DNA of 52,202 nucleotides from JAJRAG01 sp050010535 (GCA_050010535.1 JBEKKT010000008.1:1-52202); one strand, 5' to 3'. Shown: positions 7,682-16,637, counted from the stretch's first letter. The notes: a model not told the origin generated them from the sequence alone. Numbers and translations are program-made.

Positions 7682-9176
7682 ATGGATGCGGGCGAGGAGC
7701 ACCGGCCGGAAGCTGACGGTCATGCAACTCGAGCAAGCTCGGAGAACCTCACCATCGAGAAGACCCGAGGGCGCATAAAGCCCTATCACGTCGCCTGGCT
7801 TTGGCTTTTCCTCGCATGGATGGTCTGCTACATCGATCGGAGCATCACCGGACCTGTCGTATCCTGGATGATAGACAACGACATCGGATTCATGCACAGC
7901 GCTCCGATGCCCCATGCGCTTGGAGGGGTGATCGGGGGAATGTTCTTCGCGGGCTATATGCTGACACAGTTCCCGGCGGGGTATCTCGGGGACAGGTATG
8001 GAAGGAAGGTTATGGTCGTTATCAGCACACACTGCCTGGGCCAGCGTGACCACCTTCCTCAGCGGCCTCGCGAGGTCCCTCAACGCCTTCGTTGCGATGA
8101 GGGTCCTGACCGGCCTGGGCGAGGGGGCCTACTATTCCAACGACAGGGCGCTGGTCAGCGCTGTGACGCCGGAAAGCAAGAAGGGTTTCGGCATGGGTGT
8201 GGTCTTCGTCGGACTGGCGATGGGGTTGACCCTCGCGACAGTTGCCACTCCCTATGTGATCGATTTCGCGGCGAGGACTTGGGGAGACGAGAGCGCCTGG
8301 TCCTTTCCCTTCATCGTTTTCTCGATTCCAACGATGTTGGTCGCTTTGGGGGTCTGGAAATTCGTGAGGAGGCCGAAGGAGGACAGACGGGAATACATGC
8401 CCGCACTTGCAAGGCTGTCCGTCTACTCGATCGTCTTTCTGGCAGCAGTAATGGCCACGTACCTTGTCACCGTCACTGCTGGCTTGGATAGCCTATCCCA
8501 GGCCATCGTGGTGGTAGCAATCGCCATCGCGCTGATCGCCATCATATACAGGTCGCTCGGCCAGAGAAGTGCAAAGGTTCTGAAGGATCGTGACTTGTTG
8601 TTGATGTATATCTCCGCCATACCCATCCTCTACACGCTCTGGTTCTTCGGTTTCTGGGCGCTGCTCCTTATTTCGGAGGCGTCCAATATAGGCATCTCTG
8701 GCGCGGCCCTCTACGTCGGCTTCTTCGGGGTGGCCAACGGGATCGGATACCCCCTTGGGGGAAAGATATGCGATCGCGTCGCCAACAGGGGATTCGGGAG
8801 GAAGAAAGCATACGTCCTGATGTGCATTCTCGATTCCCTGGCGGTCGCGGTGTTGGCGGTGTACGTCGGGACCGGAGGGAGCGATCTAATCATCCTTGGC
8901 ATCCTCGTGTTCTGCATTGGCGTCCCCTTCGCCGCGATGCAAACGGTTCACATGACTCTCACCTCCGATCTAGCTCCCAAGGAACAGGTGGCACAGACCT
9001 TCGGGATGTGGAATCTGATTGGGGAAATCGGAGCAGTCATTTCCCCCGTGCTATCCGGAACTCTAAGAGATCTGACTGGAAGCTGGACGCTTGCGATTAC
9101 GCTCGACGCGATTCTCCTCGTCGTCAGCGCAGTCCTTGTCCTTAGCATAAAGAGACAGAGCAGATGCTCGCTCTGA
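7682..9176 (+). pseudogene. Major facilitator superfamily transporter, disrupted by one frameshift
   Basis: Read across the break, this is a transporter of just under 500 residues with about twelve membrane segments. The first frame (from ATG 7682, AGGTGA ribosome site) gives a hydrophilic N-terminus, helix 1, and the MFS loop motif GYLGDRYGRKVMVVIS. The second frame picks up directly with AWASVTTFLSGLARSLNAF and continues intact to 9176, including GKICDRVANRGFGRKKAYV, the second-half repeat of the loop motif. The switch lies within about 8024-8033 (ATCAGCACACACTGCC) and is explained by one extra base. Everything downstream is open and conserved, so the lesion is recent or is a sequence error. 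It resembles organic-anion or hexuronate-type carriers; the substrate is unknown. Confidence 0.75.
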
Positions 9177-9192
9177 TGAAAACAGCGACATC

Positions 9193-9201
9193 GATTTTAA
9201 C
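9193..9201 (+). promoter_or_regulatory. TATA-like box of the phosphoesterase gene
   Basis: GATTTTAAC lies about 23-31 bases before the ATG at 9224, the spacing expected for a leaderless archaeal transcript. This decides the start of the gene. Confidence 0.45.
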
Positions 9202-9223
9202 TGTGGAGTGCGATAGCAGAGCG

Positions 9224-10060
9224 ATGATCGTCGGGGCCCTCGGGGACGTCCATGGGGAGAAGTTTCTGAATATTCTGAAGACGCAGAGGAAGATGGAACA
9301 TCTAGACCTGCTGCTCCTCGCGGGGGACTTGACAGACAGCAACGACATTGAAGAGTTCGACTTGGTCGTCGCGGAGCTCAAGCGCCTGACGGATGCACAG
9401 ATGATCGGGGTCTTCAGGAATGAGGAATACGATGGAAGTCATCCAGAATACGAGAAGAGAGCGGATATCTCATTCCTTGACGACGAGGCGATGACCGTTG
9501 AGAAGGACGGCATGAAGATCAAGATTGTCGGAACGACGGGGTCCCTCGACAGACCAACTTGGTGGCAACGCACGAATCTCCCTGATATATGGAGACGCTA
9601 TCAGCTCAGGATCGAGAGGGTCTCGAGACTGCTCGACAGGGGAGATTCAGACGTACTGATTCTGCTCTCTCACTACGCCATCAAATACGAGACCCTCGTG
9701 GGGGAGAAAGAGGAGAGGTACCCCGAGATGGGGTCGAGGCGGTTCGAACCGATCATCTTGGAGAGAAGCCCGGACATAGTCTTCCACGCCCATGCCCATG
9801 TTGGAACGAGAATTGCCTCGATCACCAGAGAGCAACGGAGCCTGGAAGACTTTGGGAGAGAAACAAAGAAGATCCCCATCTACAACGTCTCGCAGCCTCT
9901 CTCACGAAGTCGGTCATATGCTTGGATGTCAAGAGAGAGAGAAAGAGGTGTTACATGTCCGGGAAACGGAGTGTGGTTGAAACGAAGGATTTTGTCAAGT
10001 CTGTTTTCGATACAACGGCCCAGATACCCCACGGAAGGGTCTCGACGTACGGAGAAATAG
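9224..10060 (+). CDS. Calcineurin-like metallophosphoesterase
   Basis: A 278-residue binuclear-metal phosphoesterase. Metal-binding motifs appear in order: GDVHG near 6-10, AGDLTD near 37-42, a variant third block GVFRNEEYD (usually GNHE or GNCD), LLSHYAIKYE near 149-158, and FHAHAHVG near 193-200. The target is not evident; relatives act on phosphodiesters or nucleotides. The start follows from the upstream TATA-like box and because the first motif lies right after it. The reading frame continues 106 bases into the downstream repair gene, an unusually long overlap. The last 30-odd residues are Arg/Ser-rich and unlike the family, and the DNA there contains AGAGAGAGAGA. A frameshift after IPIYNVSQPLSRS, with the true end near 9980, is possible. 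Confidence 0.72.
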   Translation: MIVGALGDVHGEKFLNILKTQRKMEHLDLLLLAGDLTDSNDIEEFDLVVAELKRLTDAQMIGVFRNEEYDGSHPEYEKRADISFLDDEAMTVEKDGMKIKIVGTTGSLDRPTWWQRTNLPDIWRRYQLRIERVSRLLDRGDSDVLILLSHYAIKYETLVGEKEERYPEMGSRRFEPIILERSPDIVFHAHAHVGTRIASITREQRSLEDFGRETKKIPIYNVSQPLSRSRSYAWMSRERERGVTCPGNGVWLKRRILSSLFSIQRPRYPTEGSRRTEK

Positions 10061-10944
10061 CCACCGCGCTTGGGGACGTCGGTGCCTCGAGGGCCGTCGG
10101 GATGATACTCGCCTCGAACCCGAGGCCGATCATCGTCCCGTGTCACAGAGTCGTCTATTCCAACGGGGAGATCGGATGGTACGGCGGAAAGGGGAAAGGA
10201 ACGGAGAGAAAGAAGGAACTGCTGTCCAAAGAGGGAGTGAGAATAGAGGGAGGGAAGGTCGCGGATTTCGAGAACCTTCGATTCGCCAATTTCGATATCG
10301 AGCCGATACTGAAGAATCTGAGGCGTATTCAGGATGCACTGAGCAAGAAAGTCGTGGAGGAGGACGATTTCGGCAAGCTGACATACGTCGCAGGGCTCGA
10401 CGTCTCGTATGCGGGAGACGACGCCTTCGCGTCGATGGTCCTTTACGACTGGTCAGAGAATCGCATCGTGGATCGCAGGACGATTCGAAGCAGGGCCATC
10501 TTCCCCTACATCCCCTCTTACCTGGCGTTCCGGGAGATACCTGTGCTTGCGGACCTCATCGACAGCAGGAAGGACACGGTCTATCTTGTCGATGGTCAGG
10601 GGGTCCTCCACCCGAGAGCGTTCGGGATCGCTTCGCATATAGGGGTCGCTTTCGACATACCGACGATCGGAGTCGCCAAGAGCCTGCTGTGCGGCGTGGT
10701 CGAGAACGGGAAGGCGACCAAGTCACGGATCAACCTCGATGGCAGATCGAGAGGTTACTTCATTGGACGGTCTGGGAAGCATTCAGTATATGTGTCGGTG
10801 GGTCACAGAATCTCACTGAAATCGGCGGTCAAAATCGTGAGTAGGTCCCTTGAGATAGGGAAGGTCGACCCGATGCGCGAGGCGCATCGGCTCGCAAACA
10901 GCGCAAGGAGGTCGGCCTCGGAGGCGGAGGAAGCGAAGGAATGA
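9955..10944 (+). CDS. Bifunctional O6-alkylguanine-DNA alkyltransferase / endonuclease V fusion
   Basis: A 329-residue DNA repair fusion. Residues 1-100 are the alkyltransferase domain: IPHGRVSTYGEIA, the helix-turn-helix SRAVGMILASNP and the acceptor motif PCHRV with Cys63. Residues 105-325 are endonuclease V: AGLDVSY with Asp149, PSYLAFRE with Glu194, LVDGQGVLHPR with Asp213 and GVAKSLLCG with Lys242, matching the catalytic acids and lysine of Nfi. The first half removes alkyl groups from guanine O6 by suicidal transfer to Cys63; the second nicks DNA near deoxyinosine. The same domain order was characterised in Ferroplasma acidarmanus. The ATG at 9955 has a strong GAGGTG ribosome site. It overlaps panE by four bases. 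Confidence 0.9.
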   Translation: MSGKRSVVETKDFVKSVFDTTAQIPHGRVSTYGEIATALGDVGASRAVGMILASNPRPIIVPCHRVVYSNGEIGWYGGKGKGTERKKELLSKEGVRIEGGKVADFENLRFANFDIEPILKNLRRIQDALSKKVVEEDDFGKLTYVAGLDVSYAGDDAFASMVLYDWSENRIVDRRTIRSRAIFPYIPSYLAFREIPVLADLIDSRKDTVYLVDGQGVLHPRAFGIASHIGVAFDIPTIGVAKSLLCGVVENGKATKSRINLDGRSRGYFIGRSGKHSVYVSVGHRISLKSAVKIVSRSLEIGKVDPMREAHRLANSARRSASEAEEAKE

Positions 10945-11843
10945 AGATCGCTATTTTCGGCGCTGGCGCTCTCGGAAGTCTGATGGGAGGTCTCCTTTCG
11001 ACCAAACACGAGGTGACGTTAATCGGAAGGAAAGCTCACGTCGACGCTATCAATCTTAATGGTCTCGAGATCTCGGGCACCGTGGAGGATACGGTCCATC
11101 CGGCAGCAATGGCCTACGTGACTAGCTTGGAACCGCAAGACCTCATTCTCATAACAGTCAAGGCATATGACACAGAGGAAGCAGTGAAGAGTGTCGCGCC
11201 AATCGTAGGCAAGGATGCCATCGTGGTCTCGCTGCAGAACGGCCTGCACAACGTCGGGACGATATCTGGGACCTACGGGTGCAATGCCGTTGGGGGCGTG
11301 ACATCCTGCGGCGCCACATTCCTGGGGCCAGGCCGCGTCCGGTTTGCAGGGAAAGGAGAGACGATCTTTGGCTCGCCGGTCGGGCGCAGGGATATCGCTA
11401 ACAGAGTCAGGGACGCGTTCAATGAATGCGGAATAGACAGCAAGGTTACGGACGACATCATTGCAGAAGTGTGGATGAAAGCCATAGTCAATGCTTCGAT
11501 CAACCCGATTACAGCACTCGTTAGGTCCGAGAACGCGTGCATAGAGGACGATCCGGACCTCAAGGAATTGGCGAAGATGGTGTGCGACGAGGCGGTCGCG
11601 GTCGCGAAGGCGTCGGGCGTGCGGCTCCCTCGGTGCGACCCATTGGGCAAGGTGATGGGCGTTGTATCGGCTACGAGGGAGAACCGATCCAGCATGCTGC
11701 AGGACGTGGAGGCGGGCAGGAGGACGGAGATCGACGACATAACCGGCGCAATAGTTAAAGAGGCGAGAAGGAACGGCCTACCGGCGCCCGCGAACGAGAC
11801 CCTCTGGAGACTGGTCAGATGCCTCCAGCCTCAGCGCGATTGA
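10941..11843 (+). CDS. panE: 2-dehydropantoate 2-reductase (ketopantoate reductase)
   Basis: A 300-residue NADPH-dependent reductase of the ApbA/PanE family converting ketopantoate to pantoate for coenzyme A synthesis. The N-terminal dinucleotide fold begins KIAIFGAGALGSLMGGLL, followed by LIGR, TVKAYDT near 73-79, SLQNGLHN near 96-103, and the catalytic-domain motif EVWMKAIVNASINPITAL with the proton-donor lysine. The C-terminal ENRSSMLQDVEAGRRTEIDDITG block is characteristic. Length is normal. Its start overlaps the stop of the repair fusion (ATGA), so it is in that operon; there is no obvious functional link between the two. Confidence 0.9.
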   Translation: MKIAIFGAGALGSLMGGLLSTKHEVTLIGRKAHVDAINLNGLEISGTVEDTVHPAAMAYVTSLEPQDLILITVKAYDTEEAVKSVAPIVGKDAIVVSLQNGLHNVGTISGTYGCNAVGGVTSCGATFLGPGRVRFAGKGETIFGSPVGRRDIANRVRDAFNECGIDSKVTDDIIAEVWMKAIVNASINPITALVRSENACIEDDPDLKELAKMVCDEAVAVAKASGVRLPRCDPLGKVMGVVSATRENRSSMLQDVEAGRRTEIDDITGAIVKEARRNGLPAPANETLWRLVRCLQPQRD

Positions 11844-11908
11844 CTTCGTTCCTTCTGTTGCCAGGAATCGCCGCCGCGGACCGACTATCTGGTCCGTATT
11901 GCAGAAAG

Positions 11909-11917
11909 GTTAATATC
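11909..11917 (+). promoter_or_regulatory. TATA-like box of the gfcR-like gene
   Basis: GTTAATATC lies 30-38 bases before the ATG at 11947 and supports that start over a TTG at 11932. Confidence 0.4.
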
Positions 11918-11946
11918 TCGACACCCCGATTTTGATTCGTGGTATT

Positions 11947-12588
11947 ATGGTGGATGTAAGGGAGCTTGCAGAGAGAGCTCTCGCCTTCAAAGACAAGGGA
12001 CTGAGCGAGAGGGAGATCGCAGACGAACTTCACTTATCCATTGACACCGTCAAGTACCTGCTCGAGAAGGGGATCGAAGGCACTCTTCCTCCAACCGATA
12101 TCAAGATCGGATGGAGGAGCCTGGGCGTCTATGGGAACCGGATAGGCCTCATGAGCGAGATACTGGCGGACATAGCGATCGAGGAATTCGACCGGAGAGA
12201 CTCGGACGTCGACGTCGTGATGGGAATATCGATAAACGGCGTGCCGTTCGCGACGATCGTATCGGAGCTCCTCGATGCCGAATTTGCCGTATATAGACCA
12301 CCGGTGGAAAGGGGGAAGAAAGGCGGAGCGCTTAGCTCCAATTATGCCTCGGTCGAGGGCAAGAAGGTCCTTGTCGTCGACGACGTGCTCTCTACAGGTT
12401 CGACCGCGGAAGAGGCTGTCAAGGACATCAGGGATGCTGGCGGGACGCCGGTTCTCGTCGTTGTAATAGTGAATAAGAGCAGCTTGAACGAGGTTGGAGG
12501 CGTTCCGCTAAGGGGCGTGATCCGGGCGCGCTCCATGGGAGGAACCATCCTCGGTGGCGGACCTCTGCACTCGTTTCCGTACGGATGA
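11947..12588 (+). CDS. gfcR: Orotate phosphoribosyltransferase-like transcription regulator (GfcR family)
   Basis: A 213-residue protein with an N-terminal helix-turn-helix (KGLSEREIADELHLSIDTVKYLL, near 20-42) joined to a type I phosphoribosyltransferase domain. The PRPP-binding loop is VLVVDDVLSTGSTAEEAV near 140-157. This arrangement is that of GfcR, shown in Haloferax volcanii to activate sugar-degradation genes; other archaeal copies were long annotated as PyrE2 or PRTase-like regulators. It probably senses a phosphorylated metabolite rather than making orotidylate. No operator could be picked out. It sits alone between panE and the DUF5788 gene, about 5 kb before the glycolytic cluster. 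Confidence 0.82.
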   Translation: MVDVRELAERALAFKDKGLSEREIADELHLSIDTVKYLLEKGIEGTLPPTDIKIGWRSLGVYGNRIGLMSEILADIAIEEFDRRDSDVDVVMGISINGVPFATIVSELLDAEFAVYRPPVERGKKGGALSSNYASVEGKKVLVVDDVLSTGSTAEEAVKDIRDAGGTPVLVVVIVNKSSLNEVGGVPLRGVIRARSMGGTILGGGPLHSFPYG

Positions 12589-12624
12589 AAGGACACCACT
12601 CCCACATCAAGGGATTCAAAAGCG

Positions 12625-13059
12625 ATGAAATCCGATCTCGATGACAGGATCAGCGAGGACGAGAGAACTAGAATTCTTGCGAACCTTCGCAGTCTTACGT
12701 CTTGGGTCGGCGGAATGATCCCGGAGGAGGAAGAGATTGAGGGGAAAAGAATCCCTCTCAGAGACATCGTCTACAGTTATATCGCCGAGGAGACCCCGAC
12801 CGACGAGGAGATCGAGGGGGCCCTCTCCCTCGCGGTCGTTCTAGAGAAAAAGGGATGGGAACTTGAGAACTTAATCAAGACTGGTGACATCAAACGGAGC
12901 GAGGCGCACCGACTTGAAGATGAAACCAAAGGTCTCCTGAAGGCCGCAGACGCGCTTAGACACCTTAAAGGCGATGTGATGGGAGTGAAGGCGAAGGCGC
13001 TTGCGGCCAAGGTCGGCGACGCGAGGAGATGGCTCGAGTTCGTGAAGAAGATAAAGTGA
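12625..13059 (+). CDS. DUF5788-family protein of unknown function
   Basis: A 144-residue soluble, charged, mostly helical protein. It matches my memory of the archaeal DUF5788 family: an N-terminal block IPEEEEIEGKRIPLRDIVY near 32-50, a central helical pair rich in Glu and Lys (GDIKRSEAHRLEDE near 86-99), and a C-terminal ARRWLEFVKKI. No catalytic or metal-binding residues stand out. It follows the GfcR-like gene by 36 bases and may be co-transcribed with it. The role is unknown. Confidence 0.7.
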   Translation: MKSDLDDRISEDERTRILANLRSLTSWVGGMIPEEEEIEGKRIPLRDIVYSYIAEETPTDEEIEGALSLAVVLEKKGWELENLIKTGDIKRSEAHRLEDETKGLLKAADALRHLKGDVMGVKAKALAAKVGDARRWLEFVKKIK

Positions 13060-13116
13060 CCTTTTCGTCGAATTAGTTTGCACAATGCCTCAGATGCTCC
13101 TCACTTTTCGGAACAA

Positions 13117-13126
13117 TTAAATAATA
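13117..13126 (+). promoter_or_regulatory. TATA-like promoter of the lysine operon
   Basis: TTAAATAATA in an AT-rich stretch (ACAATTAAATAATATTC) lies 33-42 bases before the Lrp start at 13159. As every following gene up to 19896 abuts or overlaps the next, this is the likely promoter of the whole lysine cluster, and a place where the Lrp-like protein could regulate itself. Confidence 0.5.
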
Positions 13127-13158
13127 TTCTGCCGTTGTCGTCAAAAAGAATACGAAAA

Positions 13159-13611
13159 ATGAAAATAATCGCCGCAGAAGGGGATCAAGTGATTGACCAT
13201 TTGGACGAGAGGATCATAGATATCCTGAGGAAGGATTCAAGGCGACCGTTCGTGGACATAGCGAACCAGCTGAAAGTGTCCGAGGGAACGATCAGGAGCA
13301 GGGTAAGGAAGCTGATCGATGACAACATAGTCCAGTCGTTCACGATCAAGACGAGCGGCAAGAACGTCAAAGCGATAATCGAGATCGAGATCGACGTCAA
13401 TGTGAACACCTCCGAGGTCGCGCGCGAGATTTCGAGGTTCGACGGCGTATCGGATGTGTTCGAGGTCACGGGCGAGGAAGATATCGTTGCGATAATCGAC
13501 GTGAACTCTTCCCCGCAGTTGAATGACATCATCGAAAAGATACGCAGATTCGACAACGTCCAGTCCACAAGGACCCGATTGATACTGAAGGAACACGTCG
13601 GAGGAGAATAG
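13159..13611 (+). CDS. Lrp/AsnC-family transcription regulator heading the lysine operon
   Basis: A 150-residue regulator. The N-terminal winged helix-turn-helix is clear (LDERIIDILRKDSRRPFVDIA, then LKVSEGTIRSRVRKLIDDN), and the C-terminal half is the RAM ligand-binding domain (VKAIIEIEIDVN, FDGVSDVFEVTGEEDIVAIIDV, VQSTRTRLILKE). Proteins of this kind bind amino acids and control amino-acid genes; Sulfolobus LysM controls lysine genes. Its stop codon is directly followed by the dapA ATG, so it almost certainly belongs to the lysine operon and probably senses lysine or a related amino acid (inference). The ATG at 13159 fits the promoter; a GTG ten codons later is an alternative with a better ribosome site. 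Confidence 0.85.
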   Translation: MKIIAAEGDQVIDHLDERIIDILRKDSRRPFVDIANQLKVSEGTIRSRVRKLIDDNIVQSFTIKTSGKNVKAIIEIEIDVNVNTSEVAREISRFDGVSDVFEVTGEEDIVAIIDVNSSPQLNDIIEKIRRFDNVQSTRTRLILKEHVGGE

Positions 13612-14484
13612 ATGTTCTCAGGCTGCGCGACCGCTCTGATAACGCCGTTCACGAAAGACGGGAAAGTCGATGAGAAAGGATTGAGGGCGCTCGTCGACTT
13701 TCAGGAAGGCGAGGGAGTGGACGCCATCGTCCCCTGCGGAACGACTGGGGAGTCGGCCACGTTGACGCATGAGGAGCACATCAAGGTCATAGAAATCGTT
13801 GTCGACCAGGCGGACAAGGCAAAGGTGATTGCGGGCGCGGGAAGCAACGCGACTCACGAGGCAATCAAGCTTAGCAAGAAGGCGCAAGACCTAGGCGCTG
13901 CCGGGATATTGTCTATATCCCCTTACTACAACAAGCCGACACAGAAAGGCATATTCGAGCACTATGAGGCTATCGCCAGGTCCATCGACGTCCCGCTCAT
14001 TGTATACAACGTTCCTGGAAGGACCAGCTCCAATATTGAGGTCCCCACGGTCCTCAAGCTTGCAAAGGTTCCCAACATCGTAGGGATCAAGGAGGCGAGT
14101 GGGAACATCACACAGATAATGAATCTGCTGGCTCAGGCTCCCAGAGGCTTCACAGTGCTGTCCGGAGACGATGCATTCACATTCCCCATGATGGCGATGG
14201 GGGCGAGAGGGGTCATCTCGGTCGCTTCCAACGTCGTGCCGATGATGGTCAAGGACATGACGGACAAGCTCCTCGCAAACAAAGTGGAAGAGGCTCGAAA
14301 ACTGCACTTCCGCCTCCTTCCTCTGTTCAAGAATCTATTCATCGAGACAAATCCCATACCGGTCAAGACCGCGGTCAGGCTCATGGGCAAGCCCGCAGGG
14401 CCATTCCGCCTGCCACTCTGCGACATGGACCCGGCGAATCTGGAAGTCCTGAAACGAACGCTGACGGATCTAGGGGTGATCTAA
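13612..14484 (+). CDS. dapA: 4-hydroxy-tetrahydrodipicolinate synthase
   Basis: A 290-residue TIM-barrel aldolase that condenses pyruvate with aspartate semialdehyde, the entry step of the diaminopimelate route. Visible residues are PCGTTGESATL near 39-49, SISPYYNKPTQKG near 100-112 with the catalytic Tyr, and GIKEASGN near 159-166 with the Schiff-base lysine. FSGDDAFTFPMM-like and GARGVISVASN stretches complete the pattern. Length is typical. The start directly abuts the Lrp stop (TAGATG), indicating translational coupling. The family also includes other aldolases, but the operon context makes DapA secure. Confidence 0.95.
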   Translation: MFSGCATALITPFTKDGKVDEKGLRALVDFQEGEGVDAIVPCGTTGESATLTHEEHIKVIEIVVDQADKAKVIAGAGSNATHEAIKLSKKAQDLGAAGILSISPYYNKPTQKGIFEHYEAIARSIDVPLIVYNVPGRTSSNIEVPTVLKLAKVPNIVGIKEASGNITQIMNLLAQAPRGFTVLSGDDAFTFPMMAMGARGVISVASNVVPMMVKDMTDKLLANKVEEARKLHFRLLPLFKNLFIETNPIPVKTAVRLMGKPAGPFRLPLCDMDPANLEVLKRTLTDLGVI

Positions 14485-14504
14485 ACAGTCGAACGGGTGT
14501 TCCG

Positions 14505-15287
14505 ATGATCCGCGTCGTCGTTGGTGGTGCCACTGGAAAGATGGGCAGCATGGTCTGCCAGCTGGTCCAAAGACAGATGGATATACAGCTGACCGGCGGC
14601 ATCGTCTCTTCAAAGGGAGGCAATGCCGGGAAGGTCATAGCTCCCGGAGTTCTAACGTTCGGGGACGACGGGATCGAGGAAGTCCTCGAGAACGCTGACG
14701 TCTATGTGGACGTGACCTGCGCGACTGCGGCGAAGAAGAACCTTCCGAAGGTGGCCAGGGCCGGCGTCAACGCCGTCGTCGGGACCACTGGCATATCGAA
14801 GGACGAGATGGATGAATTTGTCAAGATTGTCAATCAGCACAGGGTCTCAGCCGTCGCCACTCCGAACTTCTCGATCGGCGTAAACGTCTTCTGGAAACTC
14901 TGCGGGACGCTCGCAGTAGCGCTGCCGACGTACGACGTCGAGATCGTCGAGATCCACCACAGAATGAAGCAAGATGCCCCTTCCGGAACCGCCAAGAGGA
15001 CCGCGGAGATCATTGCAGGAACGACTGGTGCCGACGAAATAGTATACGGGCGGCAGGGACTCGTCGGCGCAAGAGGCAGGGAAATCGGAATACACTCGAT
15101 CCGGGCGGGGGACGTCATAGGAGAACACACTGTAATCTTCGCTGGCAATAAGGAGAGACTGGAACTCACGCACCGGGCGCACTCGAGGGAGGCCTTCGCC
15201 GAGGGATGCATCGCCGCCATCAGATGGGTCGCATTTAGAAAGGATGGTTTCGTTCACACGATGGAGGAGGTGCTGGGCCTGTGTTGA
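14505..15287 (+). CDS. dapB: 4-hydroxy-tetrahydrodipicolinate reductase
   Basis: A 260-residue NAD(P)H-dependent reductase forming tetrahydrodipicolinate. It shows the nucleotide-binding start VVGGATGKMGSMV, the GTTGISKDEM and ATPNFSIGVNVFW blocks, and the active-site signature EIHHRMKQDAPSGTAKRTAE near 147-166 with the catalytic His and Lys. C-terminal GEHTVIFAGNKERLELTHRAHSR is also typical. It lies 20 bases after dapA and overlaps lysC by seven bases. Confidence 0.95.
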   Translation: MIRVVVGGATGKMGSMVCQLVQRQMDIQLTGGIVSSKGGNAGKVIAPGVLTFGDDGIEEVLENADVYVDVTCATAAKKNLPKVARAGVNAVVGTTGISKDEMDEFVKIVNQHRVSAVATPNFSIGVNVFWKLCGTLAVALPTYDVEIVEIHHRMKQDAPSGTAKRTAEIIAGTTGADEIVYGRQGLVGARGREIGIHSIRAGDVIGEHTVIFAGNKERLELTHRAHSREAFAEGCIAAIRWVAFRKDGFVHTMEEVLGLC

Positions 15288-16636
15288 AGGTCATGAAGTT
15301 CGGCGGGACTAGCGTAGGCTCAGGGGAGGCGATGGAGCGCGCTGCCAACATTGTTTCCATGGACCCTTCGAAAAAAGTGTTGGTCGTCTCCGCAATGTCT
15401 GGTGTCACCAACATGCTGATAGCATGGATGACGGACAAAACCGCGACGTCGGGAGAGATGGCAAGAGACCTTCGGGAGAAGCATATGACCGCGGTCAGTG
15501 GACGCCTGCCGAACAACTATGTCATATCATATTCCTCTCAATTGGATGCGAAGATCCAGGGGCTGACTGAGCGCCTGGAGAAGTACCGTAGGAGTCCCGA
15601 CCCCGCGCTGCAGGACTCGATAGCGAGCTGGGGAGAACGACTTTCAGCGCTCACGATGACTTTTCTGCTCAGGGGAAAGGGGCTCGACGCGGTCTCGGTG
15701 AGTTCGGAGGAGGCCGGGATTGTCGCCAGCGGACCGCCAGGCAACGGCTTTGCGGACCTTGAGGAGACTGGCAAGAACCTAAAGCACCGGTTGTTGCCTC
15801 TGATCGAAAGCGGCAAAGTGCCCGTTCTTACCGGGTATTACGGATGCGACTCGAAATTGAAACCTCTGACCTTCGGACGCGGAGGGTCTGACTACTCGGC
15901 GTCGGTCATCGCATACGGACTGGACGTCGACTGCCTCGAGATATGGACCGACGTGGACGGCTTCATGAGCGCCGACCCGAGAATCGTGAATAGAGCGAGA
16001 ACGATCAAGGAGATGGACTACGGGGAGGCGGGAGAGCTCGCTTACTTCGGGGCGAAGGTCCTGCATCCCAGATCCATAGAGCCTGTGAGGAGGAAGCATA
16101 TCAAGACACTCGTCAAGAACACGTTCAATCCGGAGGGCACAGGCACGACGATCCATAACCTTCGTTCGCGCGGGAAGGACCTGCTGAGGAGCGTCGCGAT
16201 GAAGTCCGATCTCTCCATCGTGAAGGTCTATTCCTCCGAGATCGTTTATTATCCTAGATTCGTCTCGAACCTTCTTGGTTCGATCAGCGACAATGGGGTC
16301 AATACTTACGCGATCTCGACCTCTTTATCTACTCTCGCGGTCGTCATACCGAGTTCCGACCTGCAACAAGTGCTGAAGAGGATAAACGACGCGGGGGAGA
16401 ACAGGATAGAGAAGCTGACGGTCAAGGACAAGGTCTCATTGATATGCGCGGTCGGCGATAACATGATCGACGTGCGTGGCGTCGCGGCGAAGATATTCGG
16501 AGCCGTGGATCAAGCTGAAGCGAACGTTGAGCTGATATCTGAAGGGGCTTCCGACGTCGCCCTGAACTTCGTCGTCCCTGGGGATAGAGCGGTGGAGGTT
16601 GTCAAGAAGCTCCACGAGAGTTTCATCGGTGATTGA
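15281..16636 (+). CDS. lysC: Aspartate kinase
   Basis: A 451-residue kinase that phosphorylates aspartate, the committed step of lysine, threonine and methionine synthesis. It begins VMKFGGTSVGSGEAM; the catalytic domain carries TFGRGGSDYSASV near 193-205 and WTDVDGFMSADPRIV near 222-236. Two C-terminal ACT domains follow (from about 300), which in relatives bind lysine for feedback inhibition. The GTG start at 15281 overlaps dapB and has GGAGG upstream; an ATG four codons later is possible. Its placement in a lysine operon suggests a lysine-sensitive isozyme (inference). Confidence 0.94.
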   Translation: MLKVMKFGGTSVGSGEAMERAANIVSMDPSKKVLVVSAMSGVTNMLIAWMTDKTATSGEMARDLREKHMTAVSGRLPNNYVISYSSQLDAKIQGLTERLEKYRRSPDPALQDSIASWGERLSALTMTFLLRGKGLDAVSVSSEEAGIVASGPPGNGFADLEETGKNLKHRLLPLIESGKVPVLTGYYGCDSKLKPLTFGRGGSDYSASVIAYGLDVDCLEIWTDVDGFMSADPRIVNRARTIKEMDYGEAGELAYFGAKVLHPRSIEPVRRKHIKTLVKNTFNPEGTGTTIHNLRSRGKDLLRSVAMKSDLSIVKVYSSEIVYYPRFVSNLLGSISDNGVNTYAISTSLSTLAVVIPSSDLQQVLKRINDAGENRIEKLTVKDKVSLICAVGDNMIDVRGVAAKIFGAVDQAEANVELISEGASDVALNFVVPGDRAVEVVKKLHESFIGD

Positions 16637-16637
16637 G

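Noticed and set aside
9589..9954. In-frame N-terminal extension of the alkyltransferase-endonuclease V fusion
   Set aside because: It lies wholly inside the phosphoesterase gene in another frame, and the ATG at 9955 has a strong GAGGTG ribosome site and the family N-terminus.
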